Assembly (NCBI RefSeq): GCF_024505055.1
Contig: NZ_JANIBL010000058.1
Location: 1-33,369, forward strand
Source of the DNA: Methylomonas rosea
GTDB lineage: Bacteria; Pseudomonadota; Gammaproteobacteria; Methylococcales; Methylomonadaceae
Direction of reading: 5' to 3'
DNA length: 33,369 nt
The notes below the pieces were generated by a model. The model was not told the DNA's origin. It searched no databases and worked only from the letters and a program-made list of their open reading frames with translations. Every line of letters starts with the position of its first letter. Within the stretch, counting starts at the first letter, position 1. The position numbers were made by a program, and so were the translations under genes. Shown here in pieces: positions 17,378 to 24,762 of the stretch.

Positions 17378-18211
17378 CTACTCTGAAAAAGCCTTGGGAT
17401 TATGTGAGGCCGCGCAGTCGATGCTGAAGCGTCTGGGTCGTTCAGACAGTTCCAGTGCCGTCAATTGTCCGCCCCACAAACAGCCGGTGTCTATCGAATA
17501 ACAGTTATAGCCGTCGAAATAGCCCAGCGTGGACCAATGGCCGAAGATGATACGCATATCGATGCTTTTGCGGCCCGGCACTTCAAACCAGGGTAGTAAG
17601 TGATCGGGCTGGCTGCCGGGCGCACCTTTCGGCCCAAAATCCATCACGCCGTCCACAGTGCAATAACGCAGTCGGCTGAAGCAATTGATGGCAAAGCGCA
17701 GTTTTTCGGTTTTCAGCAAATCGTCGCGCCACACTACGGGTTTGTTACCGTACATGGAGCGGAAAAAACGTTCGTGATCCTGGCTTTGCATAGCTTGCTC
17801 GGTTTCGCGCGCCATGCGTAGTGTGGTTTCAAAATCCCACTGCGGCGGTAGGCCGGCGTGTAACATGCAAAAATCATCGTTGTGATGAAACAGCTTTTGA
17901 TGCCTTAACCACGTTATCAGTTCCTCGCAATCCTCGGCTCGTAAAATATCGCCCAAGGTGTCTTTCCTGCCGGCCTTTCCCAGCGACACCACGGTAGCGA
18001 TCAAATGCAGATCGTGGTTGCCCAGCACGGTAACGGCAGCCGGGCCCAAGCCCTTTACAAATCGCAGTGTTTCCAACGATTTTGGGCCGCGGTTGACCAG
18101 GTCACCGGCCAGCCAGAGTTGATCCCGGCCGGGCTCGAAGCTTATATGGTCCAGTAAGCGGCGGAACTCGTCGTAACAGCCCTGAATGTCACCAATTGCA
18201 TAAATCGCCAT
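17378..18211 (-). CDS. apaH: Diadenosine tetraphosphatase (symmetrical Ap4A hydrolase)
   Basis: ApaH splits Ap4A into two ADP and also removes Np4-type caps from RNA. The metallophosphatase motifs appear in order: GDIQG at the N-terminus, GDLVNRGP, then GNHDLH, with further metal-site histidines in HAGLPP and FGHWS. The length of 277 residues is normal. The ATG overlaps the apaG stop by one base (TAATG), indicating translational coupling. In many gammaproteobacteria apaGH follows ksgA, but here the gene pair begins at apaG, next to a divergent ankyrin gene. Confidence 0.97.
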   Translation of the reverse strand: MAIYAIGDIQGCYDEFRRLLDHISFEPGRDQLWLAGDLVNRGPKSLETLRFVKGLGPAAVTVLGNHDLHLIATVVSLGKAGRKDTLGDILRAEDCEELITWLRHQKLFHHNDDFCMLHAGLPPQWDFETTLRMARETEQAMQSQDHERFFRSMYGNKPVVWRDDLLKTEKLRFAINCFSRLRYCTVDGVMDFGPKGAPGSQPDHLLPWFEVPGRKSIDMRIIFGHWSTLGYFDGYNCYSIDTGCLWGGQLTALELSERPRRFSIDCAASHNPKAFSE

Positions 18212-18588
18212 TAGTGCAGCGTTCTAGGTATCGATAAAGTGAATTTAGGAATGGCTGCGTTAAAATTCTCGCCGGCGTCCGATTGCATTTGATATTTGCC
18301 CTGCATCACGCCGACCGGGGTTTCTATCATCGCCGCGCTGGTATAGCGGAACGAGTCGCCGGGGCTGAGATGCGGGTTTTCTCCCACCACGCCGTCGCCG
18401 TTTACTTCCTGCACCTTGCCGTTGGCATCGGTGATTAACCAGTGCCGGGTCAGCAATTTTGCCGGCGTGGAACCGACGTTGGTGATAGTGATGGTATAGG
18501 CAAACACATAGCGGTTCTGTTCGGGGGACGATTGGGCCTCGATGTAGTAGGGTTGGGCTTCAACTAAAACTTTGTTTTTTTCGCTCAT
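18211..18588 (-). CDS. apaG: ApaG protein
   Basis: This is a 125-residue single-domain protein of the ApaG fold (fibronectin-like beta-sandwich). Typical landmarks are the N-terminal YAYTITI-like strand (here YVFAYTITITN), LLTRHWLITDANG, the acidic V.G.GVVGE..P.L.PG..F.Y.S pattern and the C-terminal MQGKYQM. The function in bacteria is not established; it is almost always paired with ApaH, as here. It is the first gene of the apaG-apaH unit. Confidence 0.96.
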   Translation of the reverse strand: MSEKNKVLVEAQPYYIEAQSSPEQNRYVFAYTITITNVGSTPAKLLTRHWLITDANGKVQEVNGDGVVGENPHLSPGDSFRYTSAAMIETPVGVMQGKYQMQSDAGENFNAAIPKFTLSIPRTLH

Positions 18589-18659
18589 TGATAGATGATG
18601 TAAATCAGTATTTGCCTTATTTCAACCCAACTCATACCCAAACGCAAGCAAGCAATCCG

Positions 18660-19181
18660 ATGAATATCCGCAGATTTCTAAGTGTCGGGCTAATCGCCTT
18701 GTCAGTGCAGGCGCTTGCCGAAGACAATAAGGATTTATTTGCCGCCGCCGCCACCGGCAAGCTGGATCGTGTCGAGGCTCTACTGGCGCAAGGACTGGAC
18801 GTCAACGGTAAGCTTGAAACGGAGCGCACAGCACTGATGGCTGCCAGTTTTAACGGCAATTTACGGATTGTCAAGGCGCTACTGGCTTATGGTGCCGACG
18901 TTAATCTGGCGGATAAGCTGGGCTCCACCGCGCTAACGGATGCAGTAATGTTCGGCAGCGCCGACATTGTTGGCGTGTTAATCGCAGCCGGCGCCAACGT
19001 CAATGCCACGGATAGCCAGAGCGTGAAAATTCTCGACAAGGCCAAAAAATTGGGTCGGGAAAACATCGTAAAGCTGTTAGAAGCGGCCGGCGCCAAAGGC
19101 TCGGAAGCCAAAGTCGAAGAAAAAATCGAAGGCGAACCCAAACCCGCCGAGGAAAAAAAGCCGGAAGAACCCAAAAAATGA
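18660..19181 (+). CDS. Exported ankyrin-repeat protein
   Basis: The start is set at 18660 because MNIRRFLSVGLIALSVQALA is a good signal peptide. The longer frame from a TTG at 18588 would begin inside the divergent apaG start. The mature protein has three to four ankyrin repeats (about 24-50, 54-83, 87-116 and a weaker one to 145), with the usual G-hairpins and LL..GADVN turns. It ends in an acidic/lysine-rich, proline-containing tail from about 148 to 173. Ankyrin repeats bind proteins, so a periplasmic or envelope partner is likely. No ribosome-binding site is obvious. A role for the charged tail is unknown. Confidence 0.82.
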   Translation: MNIRRFLSVGLIALSVQALAEDNKDLFAAAATGKLDRVEALLAQGLDVNGKLETERTALMAASFNGNLRIVKALLAYGADVNLADKLGSTALTDAVMFGSADIVGVLIAAGANVNATDSQSVKILDKAKKLGRENIVKLLEAAGAKGSEAKVEEKIEGEPKPAEEKKPEEPKK

Positions 19182-19245
19182 TGCAACCAGTTCAAAACCC
19201 AATTTCCGGGCTTACATCTAATTAAACCCCGCTAAAATTATCAGA

Positions 19246-20664
19246 ATGACAGACTCACAAAAGCCACTACACATCCACATCCTCGGCATTTGCGGCACCT
19301 TCATGGGTGGCCTGGCCTTAATCGCTCGGGAACTGGGCTACACCGTTAGCGGTTCGGATCAGAATGTCTATCCGCCGATGAGCACGCAACTGGAAGAGCA
19401 AGGCATACGGCTGATGAACGGCTATAAAGCCGAAAACCTGGACTGCAAACCCGATTTGGTGGTGGTCGGTAATGCCATGTCGCGCGGCAATCCGGAAGTG
19501 GAAGCGGTATTGAACTTAGGCTTGCCGTATATCTCCGGCCCGCAATGGCTGGCGGAACACGTGTTGCAGCATAAATGGGTATTGGCGGTGGCCGGTACGC
19601 ACGGCAAGACCACTACTAGCAGCATGCTGGCTTGGGTGCTGGAACACAATGGTTTCAAGCCGGGTTTTCTGATTGGCGGCATTCCGCTGAATTTCGGTAT
19701 TTCGGCGCGTTTGGGTGAGTCGGATTTTTTCGTGATCGAAGCCGACGAATATGACTGCGCCTTCTTCGATAAGCGCTCCAAATTCGTGCATTACAGGCCC
19801 AGAACCGCAATCCTGAACAACCTGGAATACGATCACGCCGACATCTTCGAAAATCTGGACGCGATCAAAAAGCAGTTCCACCATCTGGTGCGCACCATTC
19901 CCAGCCAAGGACTGATCATTTCCCCGGCTTGCGAACGGCATGTGATGGAAGTGCTGGACATGGGGTGCTGGACACCGCTCGTGAAAACCGCCATCGATGG
20001 CGAAGGCGGCTGCATGGATGTAGGAGGTAGGGCAACGCAGGGAGCGGTTGCCGACGACTGGCAGGCGCACTTGTTAAAAGCTGACGGCAGCCGTTTTAGC
20101 GTTAGTTTTGCCGGTGAAGAACAAGGTACAGTCGATTGGAGCTTAACTGGTCGTCATAGCGTTTACAACGCCCTATCCGCCATCGCTGCCGCCCGGCATA
20201 TTGGCATCGCTCCGGCAGGGGCGATAGCCGCGTTGCAGCAATTTCAAAGCGTTAAACGGCGGATGGAAGTCATCGTCAAAAGTGCTGGCGTTACCGTTTA
20301 CGACGACTTTGCTCACCACCCAACCGCGATAAAGACCACGCTGGATGGCTTGCGTAAACAAGTTGGGAGCGAAAAAATTCTGGCCATCGTCGAGCCGCGC
20401 TCCAACACTATGCGCCTAGGCGTGCATACCCAATCCTTGGCCGAATCGTTGGCTCAGGCCGACCAAGCTATCGTATATCAGCCGGACAATTTGGGCTGGG
20501 ATTTGAGTCAGCTGCTGAGATACGCCGGCAATATCGAGATTTGCAATGACCTGGAAAGCATTATTTCGACCATCAAAGCTCAGGCCGGCGGCGTTTGTCA
20601 TGTGTTGTTGATGAGTAACGGCAGTTTCGGTGGCATTTATAAACGTTTGCGGGATGAGTTGTAA
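19246..20664 (+). CDS. mpl: UDP-N-acetylmuramate:L-Ala-gamma-D-Glu-meso-DAP ligase
   Basis: Mpl reattaches the recycled tripeptide L-Ala-gamma-D-Glu-meso-DAP to UDP-MurNAc, feeding recycled peptidoglycan back into synthesis. The Mur-ligase layout is complete: an N-terminal Rossmann-like domain (HILGICGTFMGGLA), the ATP-binding loop GTHGKTTTSSM, the central EADEYDCAFFDKRSKF and NLEYDHADIF motifs and the C-terminal VYDDFAHHPTAI and EPRSNTMRLG. These last motifs separate Mpl from MurC. The length of 472 residues is normal. The Rdx gene follows after three bases. AmpD, which releases the same peptide, is encoded about 5 kb away at 25755. Confidence 0.96.
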   Translation: MTDSQKPLHIHILGICGTFMGGLALIARELGYTVSGSDQNVYPPMSTQLEEQGIRLMNGYKAENLDCKPDLVVVGNAMSRGNPEVEAVLNLGLPYISGPQWLAEHVLQHKWVLAVAGTHGKTTTSSMLAWVLEHNGFKPGFLIGGIPLNFGISARLGESDFFVIEADEYDCAFFDKRSKFVHYRPRTAILNNLEYDHADIFENLDAIKKQFHHLVRTIPSQGLIISPACERHVMEVLDMGCWTPLVKTAIDGEGGCMDVGGRATQGAVADDWQAHLLKADGSRFSVSFAGEEQGTVDWSLTGRHSVYNALSAIAAARHIGIAPAGAIAALQQFQSVKRRMEVIVKSAGVTVYDDFAHHPTAIKTTLDGLRKQVGSEKILAIVEPRSNTMRLGVHTQSLAESLAQADQAIVYQPDNLGWDLSQLLRYAGNIEICNDLESIISTIKAQAGGVCHVLLMSNGSFGGIYKRLRDEL

Positions 20665-20667
20665 GCC

Positions 20668-20955
20668 ATGAATCGCGTCGAAATCCGCTACTGCACCCAA
20701 TGCCGGTGGCTGCTGCGGGCGGCCTGGGTGGCGCAGGAATTGTTGAGTACCTTCGAACAGGAGTTGACCGAACTGGTATTGCAGCCGGATACCGGCGGCA
20801 TCTTTGAAGTACGCGCCAACGGCGAACTAGTCTGGTCCCGCAAACAGCAAGGCAGATTTCCAGAGATTACCGAGTTAAAACAATTGGTGCGCGACCAAAT
20901 AGCCCCGGAGCGAGACCTGGGGCATGTCGACCGCAAGCCTGCGCCGCAGTCTTGA
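20668..20955 (+). CDS. SelT/SelW/SelH-family thioredoxin-like (Rdx) protein
   Basis: The 95-residue protein starts with MNRVEIRYCTQCRW, the beta-strand plus CxxC redox motif (Cys9, Cys12) of the Rdx family. The family includes eukaryotic selenoproteins W, T, V and H; in this homologue both positions are cysteine. The middle (TGGIFEVRANGELVWSRKQQGRFPE, shown here as the family's usual G.FEV..NG..I..R...G.FP pattern) is diagnostic. A thiol redox role is inferred from the family; partners are unknown. It lies three bases after mpl and overlaps the kinase gene by 32 bases, which suggests one operon. Confidence 0.88.
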   Translation: MNRVEIRYCTQCRWLLRAAWVAQELLSTFEQELTELVLQPDTGGIFEVRANGELVWSRKQQGRFPEITELKQLVRDQIAPERDLGHVDRKPAPQS

Positions 20956-22975
20956 GTCGGCTGCGCTGTCATCAAACAAGGCCAAGCTGTCTGAGATTAT
21001 GCTCCCGGAAGACGACGCCACCATCATCAAATCAAAAGACGACGATCTGACCCGGATCAAACCGCGCCCTTATCCGCAGGTGTTGGACTTGGGCGGCAAG
21101 CCCGCGCTGGACAGTAAGTTCAACGACGACTATTCCTTGCGCGGCGCCGTGGGGGTGGGCGGCGGCGGTCAGGTTTTGCTGGGGTTTGACGAGCGCATCG
21201 GCCGGGAAGTGGCGATTAAGGAATTATTGGATCAGGCTGCGAATGAGGATATTGAGCTAAGCGCACGTTTTCTGCGTGAAGCCCGCATTACCGGCCGTCT
21301 GGAACATCCTGGCATTGTACCGGTTTACGATTTGGGCACGAAACAGAGCGGTGCGCCTTACTATGTGATGCGCTTGGTGCGTGGCGATACGCTGGCCAAA
21401 GCGTTAAAAACCTGTAATGACGAGGTGTTGGCCGAGCATGCGCTGTCGCGGCGACTGAGCTTGTTGGACAGATTAATCGACGTTTGCGAAGCCGTGGCTT
21501 ATGCCCACTCCAAAGGCGTGATTCATCGCGATATCAAGCCCGGCAATATCGTGCTGGGCTCGTTCGGTGAAACAATTGTTTTGGACTGGGGCTTGGCCAA
21601 GGTCGAAAACGAAGCCGATCTGGCGCCGCTGGTGTCTGCCGCTCTCAGCAAGCCCGGCAATGATGCCGATCTGACCCGGATGGGCGATATTCTCGGCACC
21701 CCGGCTTATATGGCGCCGGAACAAGCCAATCCCGATTTCGGTGGCGTGGACGCTCGTTCCGATGTGTTCGCCTTGGGGTGCATTCTTTATTACCTCCTGG
21801 CCGGCCATCCGCCGCTGCGCGGCAGCGCTGATGAGATTTTGGCGCAGCTTAGCTCGTTGGCGCCCATGCCGTCGGCTCGGGATCCCAAACTGCCCATGCC
21901 GCCCGAATTGATCGCTATCTGCGACAAGGCCTTGGCCAAGGACAAATCGCTACGCTTTCCGAATGCGGCAGCACTTGCCGACGAATTGCGCGCCTACCGC
22001 GACGGCCGCCTAGTGAGCGCCTATGCCTATTCGCGCAGTGAACTGCTGCGCCGTTTCATCGCCCGCAACAAGGTCGCGCTGGTTGCCAGTCTGGCGGTAT
22101 TACTGGCAATTTTGATCGGTGCCGGGCTGGCATTCAAATTTGGGGTGGAGGCGCATAAAGCGCGGAATTTGGCGGTGGCCGAAGGCGAAATCGTCAAGCA
22201 GGAAAAGCAGCAAGTCGAGCGCGCGCTGGCCGATGTCACCCGTATTTCCAACCATAACTTGACAGCCGCCAACCAAATCGCGGACAGCATCTTGGGCAAC
22301 CTCAACGAGATGCGCATGGGTATGCAGCAAGCGGCTGGGTCCCTACGAACCAATGCCGATTTAGCAGCATCCAGTGGTTTACTGGATGGCTTGCTGCAAC
22401 GTTATCCGCGTGGTGAAAGTTTTGCCACGACGCGCGCGCCCGGCACTATCGTTGCGGTGGCTCCGGCCAAATATCGACAAGCGCTGGGCGCCGATACCTC
22501 GCAACTCGAGCACAACCGGATGACTTTGGAACGGGGCGTGCCGATTCTGAGCAGGATTTATCAAGCCCCAGAAGGCTTCGCCGCCGTTACTATGGTAGTG
22601 CCGATCAAACAGGGCAAAACCATCCCGGGATTTATTTCCATGCGTATCAAACCGGTCGATTTTCTCGGTGGTTTACTGGCGGAGGATGCTCAGAGTAAAA
22701 AACGCACAGTGTGGGTCGTGCAGGATGATGGCCTGCTGCTTTACGATACCGATCCTCAGGAGATTGGCCTTAATTTGTTCCGTGAGGAACGCTTCAACCA
22801 GATACCGGAACTGCGCCAGCTCGCTGCTGAAATCGCCGATCAAGATGCCGGAGTGGGCTATTACCAAAGCCAGTCAGCCGGTCAATCCGAGCCTTCGCGG
22901 CAGATAGCGGCCTGGGTGAGCTTGCGGCCGGCGGAGAATCGGGGGTGGAAGGTGGTGGTGTTGGAGGCTTGGTGA
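20924..22975 (+). CDS. Transmembrane Ser/Thr protein kinase with extracytoplasmic sensor domain
   Basis: This is a Hanks-type kinase of 683 residues. The catalytic elements are present: a glycine-rich loop at about 77-84, Lys99 in VAIKE, Glu119 in LREA, HRDIKPGN at 201-208, a DWG in place of DFG at 221-223 (a frequent variant in bacterial kinases) and GTPAYMAPE in the activation segment. A membrane helix at about 384-406 separates the cytoplasmic kinase from a C-terminal part of about 275 residues, which should be periplasmic. That part has a helical stretch (410-465), then a segment resembling a Cache/PAS-like sensor (VWVVQDDGLLLYDTDP near 596-611). The N-terminal tail has Thr-containing repeats (DATIIK, DLTRIK) that could be phosphorylation sites. 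The start at 20924 overlaps the Rdx gene; ATG at 20999 is an alternative. Confidence 0.9.
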   Translation: MSTASLRRSLESAALSSNKAKLSEIMLPEDDATIIKSKDDDLTRIKPRPYPQVLDLGGKPALDSKFNDDYSLRGAVGVGGGGQVLLGFDERIGREVAIKELLDQAANEDIELSARFLREARITGRLEHPGIVPVYDLGTKQSGAPYYVMRLVRGDTLAKALKTCNDEVLAEHALSRRLSLLDRLIDVCEAVAYAHSKGVIHRDIKPGNIVLGSFGETIVLDWGLAKVENEADLAPLVSAALSKPGNDADLTRMGDILGTPAYMAPEQANPDFGGVDARSDVFALGCILYYLLAGHPPLRGSADEILAQLSSLAPMPSARDPKLPMPPELIAICDKALAKDKSLRFPNAAALADELRAYRDGRLVSAYAYSRSELLRRFIARNKVALVASLAVLLAILIGAGLAFKFGVEAHKARNLAVAEGEIVKQEKQQVERALADVTRISNHNLTAANQIADSILGNLNEMRMGMQQAAGSLRTNADLAASSGLLDGLLQRYPRGESFATTRAPGTIVAVAPAKYRQALGADTSQLEHNRMTLERGVPILSRIYQAPEGFAAVTMVVPIKQGKTIPGFISMRIKPVDFLGGLLAEDAQSKKRTVWVVQDDGLLLYDTDPQEIGLNLFREERFNQIPELRQLAAEIADQDAGVGYYQSQSAGQSEPSRQIAAWVSLRPAENRGWKVVVLEAW

Positions 22976-23330
22976 TATTGTGTTGCCTGAGTTCGGCGTT
23001 TTTGTCGTGGGTCGACAAAGTCCGGTTCTCAGTGCGGCAGTCGGGGTGAAAGCCGGATTGTCCCTAAAATGACGCGATAAATTACTTATGGATTGAAGCG
23101 CTAATAAGCGGTAAGCAAAACTTTGCGTGTGTTTTCAGCCAAATCCTATGTCATCAATAGCCTGTTAAAGTTCATTGCGGGATAAAGCCTCTGAGAAACA
23201 GTCGTTCTTATTTGGTCGACCATTACACGTCCGTCTGGCTTGCGAATTGTAGCGCTAGATTTATTGAGCACATTATGCCTAGGTTTCTTTAGCGTACTGC
23301 GTTCGGCAAGACAAAGTATTAGGCAAAAAA
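22976..23330. other. Intergenic region, no gene seen
   Basis: About 355 bp lie between the kinase stop and the peroxiredoxin terminator. I find no credible reading frame, RNA gene or repeat. The only structure noted is a 7-bp hairpin (23001-23007 with 23013-23019, loop of five), which lacks a downstream T-run and so is a poor terminator candidate for the kinase transcript. Confidence 0.5.
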
Positions 23331-23358
23331 AAGGCGCATTGCCTAGGCAATGCGCCTT
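23325..23358 (-). terminator. Terminator of the peroxiredoxin gene, built on a perfect 28-bp palindrome
   Basis: Bases 23331-23358 form a perfect palindrome centred on CCTAGG. Read on the minus strand it gives a 12-13-bp hairpin followed by a run of eight T (23332-23325). It begins 22 bases past the peroxiredoxin stop and should be a very strong terminator. Confidence 0.92.
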
Positions 23359-23379
23359 GTCTCAAATTTAAGCTAATGC

Positions 23380-23982
23380 TTACAGTTTGTCAGCATTTTT
23401 ACTCAGATATTCAGCTACACCGGCAGGGTTGGCATTCATGCCAGCGTCACCTTTAGTCCAGCCAGCAGGGCAAACTTCGCCGTGCTCTTCATGGAATTGC
23501 AGTGCATCAACCATGCGCAACATTTCGTCAAAGTTGCGGCCCAGAGGCAAGTCGTTAACGACTTGGTGACGGACAACACCTGCTTTGTCTATCAAGAAAC
23601 TGCCGCGGAAAGCTACGCCACCAGCGGATTCAACATCATAGTCTTTGCAGATGCTATGCGTCATGTCAGCTGCCAGGGTGTAACGGACTGGACCAATGCC
23701 GCCTTGATTTACCGGGGTGTTGCGCCAAGCGTTATGGGTAAAGTGCGAGTCAATTGACACGCCGACCACTTCAACGCCGCGGCTTTTGAATTCGTCGATA
23801 CGATGATCCAGAGCAATTAATTCGCTTGGGCAAACGAAGGTAAAATCCAATGGATAAAAGAAAAGTACTGCATATTTGCCGCTAGTCGCACCCGAAAAAC
23901 TGTAAGAGTCAACAATTTGACCGTCGCCTAATACCGCAGGAACTGTAAAGTCAGGGGCTTGCTTACCTACTAAAACGCTCAT
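23380..23982 (-). CDS. Typical 2-Cys peroxiredoxin (AhpC/Prx1 type)
   Basis: This thiol peroxidase reduces hydrogen peroxide and organic peroxides. The peroxidatic cysteine is Cys51 in FYPLDFTFVCPSE and the resolving cysteine is Cys171 in GEVCPAGW, with the resistance/sensitivity motif GGIG at 94-97. At 200 residues it has the normal length, and the C-terminal end EYLSKNADKL is typical of proteobacterial Prx1-type enzymes. The start is ATG at 23982, with GGAG seven bases upstream; a TTG codon one position earlier also opens the frame. No ahpF or other reductase is adjacent, so thioredoxin is the likely electron donor. It is a monocistronic unit with a strong terminator. Confidence 0.96.
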   Translation of the reverse strand: MSVLVGKQAPDFTVPAVLGDGQIVDSYSFSGATSGKYAVLFFYPLDFTFVCPSELIALDHRIDEFKSRGVEVVGVSIDSHFTHNAWRNTPVNQGGIGPVRYTLAADMTHSICKDYDVESAGGVAFRGSFLIDKAGVVRHQVVNDLPLGRNFDEMLRMVDALQFHEEHGEVCPAGWTKGDAGMNANPAGVAEYLSKNADKL

Positions 23983-24056
23983 CAATTTTCTCCAAAATTA
24001 TTTACAAAACAAAAGGTTAAGAGGATGTTTGCGCCTCTGCGAGAAGGCTGAGTCTT

Positions 24057-24078
24057 ATTCTACACCAATTTAGTTGGT
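24057..24078 (-). promoter_or_regulatory. Candidate promoter -10 and overlapping inverted repeat for the peroxiredoxin gene
   Basis: On the minus strand TAGAAT (24062-24057) is a good -10 candidate about 75 bases before the ATG. Directly upstream is the inverted repeat ACCAA-N5-TTGGT (24064-24078), placed where a regulator could block or aid RNA polymerase. No clear -35 is seen at the expected spacing, which would fit an activator-dependent promoter. The regulator is unknown. Confidence 0.35.
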
Positions 24079-24165
24079 ATTCACCTAATAATCCCGGCAA
24101 ATTCCGCTTGCAAGACAGTCGATTTCGCGCTAATTTGTAATCCATAGCTTACACAATTAACAGGC

Positions 24166-24224
24166 GGTCTGCGTGCTTCGCGCTGCTTAAATTCACTATG
24201 CAGACCTTTGTGAATTTTTTAGGG
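24166..24224 (+). promoter_or_regulatory. Structured leader (interleaved hairpins) before the AP2-like gene
   Basis: Two perfect inverted repeats interleave. GGTCTGC at 24166-24172 pairs with GCAGACC at 24200-24206, and AAATTCAC at 24189-24196 pairs with GTGAATTT at 24210-24217. Because each has one arm in the loop of the other, they could form an H-type pseudoknot or two competing hairpins. The second ends in a short T-run (24215-24220), and the likely ribosome-binding site AGGG follows at 24221-24224. It may regulate translation or early termination of the gene at 24233. Confidence 0.4.
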
Positions 24225-24232
24225 TACGACAA

Positions 24233-24745
24233 ATGGCAAAAGTAAAACACATTACAGAACCCGATACTTTCGGTTTTCAAGTTCGTATTGTTCGGCGCGG
24301 CAAGGAGAGCAGCCGTTATTTCTCTCACAAGCTTTGGGGCAGCAAAACCAAGTCGCTGAAAGCCGCGATCACTTGGCGCGACCAGATGCTGGTGGTATTA
24401 AAAGGCAGCAAGACCCGCTTCCTGAAACCGCCGAAAAACAAAACCACTACCGGCGTAACCGGCGTATCCAGAACCATTAAGTTCGATCACCGCAAGGATA
24501 AAAGCTATCTTTGCTACACAGTGTTTTGGGTAAAAGACGGAAAATCCCGGAATAAAACCTTCCAAGTGGGTAATGTGGACACGGTAACCGCTGACGATGA
24601 ATTGCACGCGTTTCGGACTGCCCGCCTATTTCGCAGCTGCTACGAGCATGCCATCGACCACGATGCGCCGTTCGACGACAGCAAATTCGCTAACTGGAAA
24701 AAACTGCGCTTATACGAAAACGAGATGCTGAACGCAGTGAACTGA
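24233..24745 (+). CDS. Orphan basic protein with AP2/ERF-like DNA-binding segments
   Basis: This 170-residue protein is Lys/Arg-rich and has no signal peptide or membrane segment. Residues 74-113 look like an AP2 domain: GVTGVSR, then a basic strand, then YLCYTVFWV, KDGKS and a closing KTFQVGN. Residues 12-50 (FGFQVRIVRRGK, then YFSHK, then SLKAAITWRD) resemble a second, more divergent AP2-like or integrase-N-terminal-like unit. AP2 domains bind DNA, and in bacteria and phages they are often found in HNH endonucleases or integrases; no nuclease or recombinase domain is visible here. The C-terminal 50 residues are helical with no recognised motif. It stands alone, convergent with nadC. Its function is unknown; a DNA-binding role is inference. 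Confidence 0.7.
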   Translation: MAKVKHITEPDTFGFQVRIVRRGKESSRYFSHKLWGSKTKSLKAAITWRDQMLVVLKGSKTRFLKPPKNKTTTGVTGVSRTIKFDHRKDKSYLCYTVFWVKDGKSRNKTFQVGNVDTVTADDELHAFRTARLFRSCYEHAIDHDAPFDDSKFANWKKLRLYENEMLNAVN

Positions 24746-24762
24746 GCGCATCAGCATGATGA

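Noticed and set aside
23001..23019. Hairpin considered as terminator of the kinase gene
   Set aside because: The 7-bp stem has no T-run on its downstream side on the plus strand.
24136..24153. Inverted repeat TGTAA-N8-TTACA, considered as a Crp site
   Set aside because: Crp sites have TGTGA half-sites with a 6-base spacer; both the half-site and the spacing are wrong.
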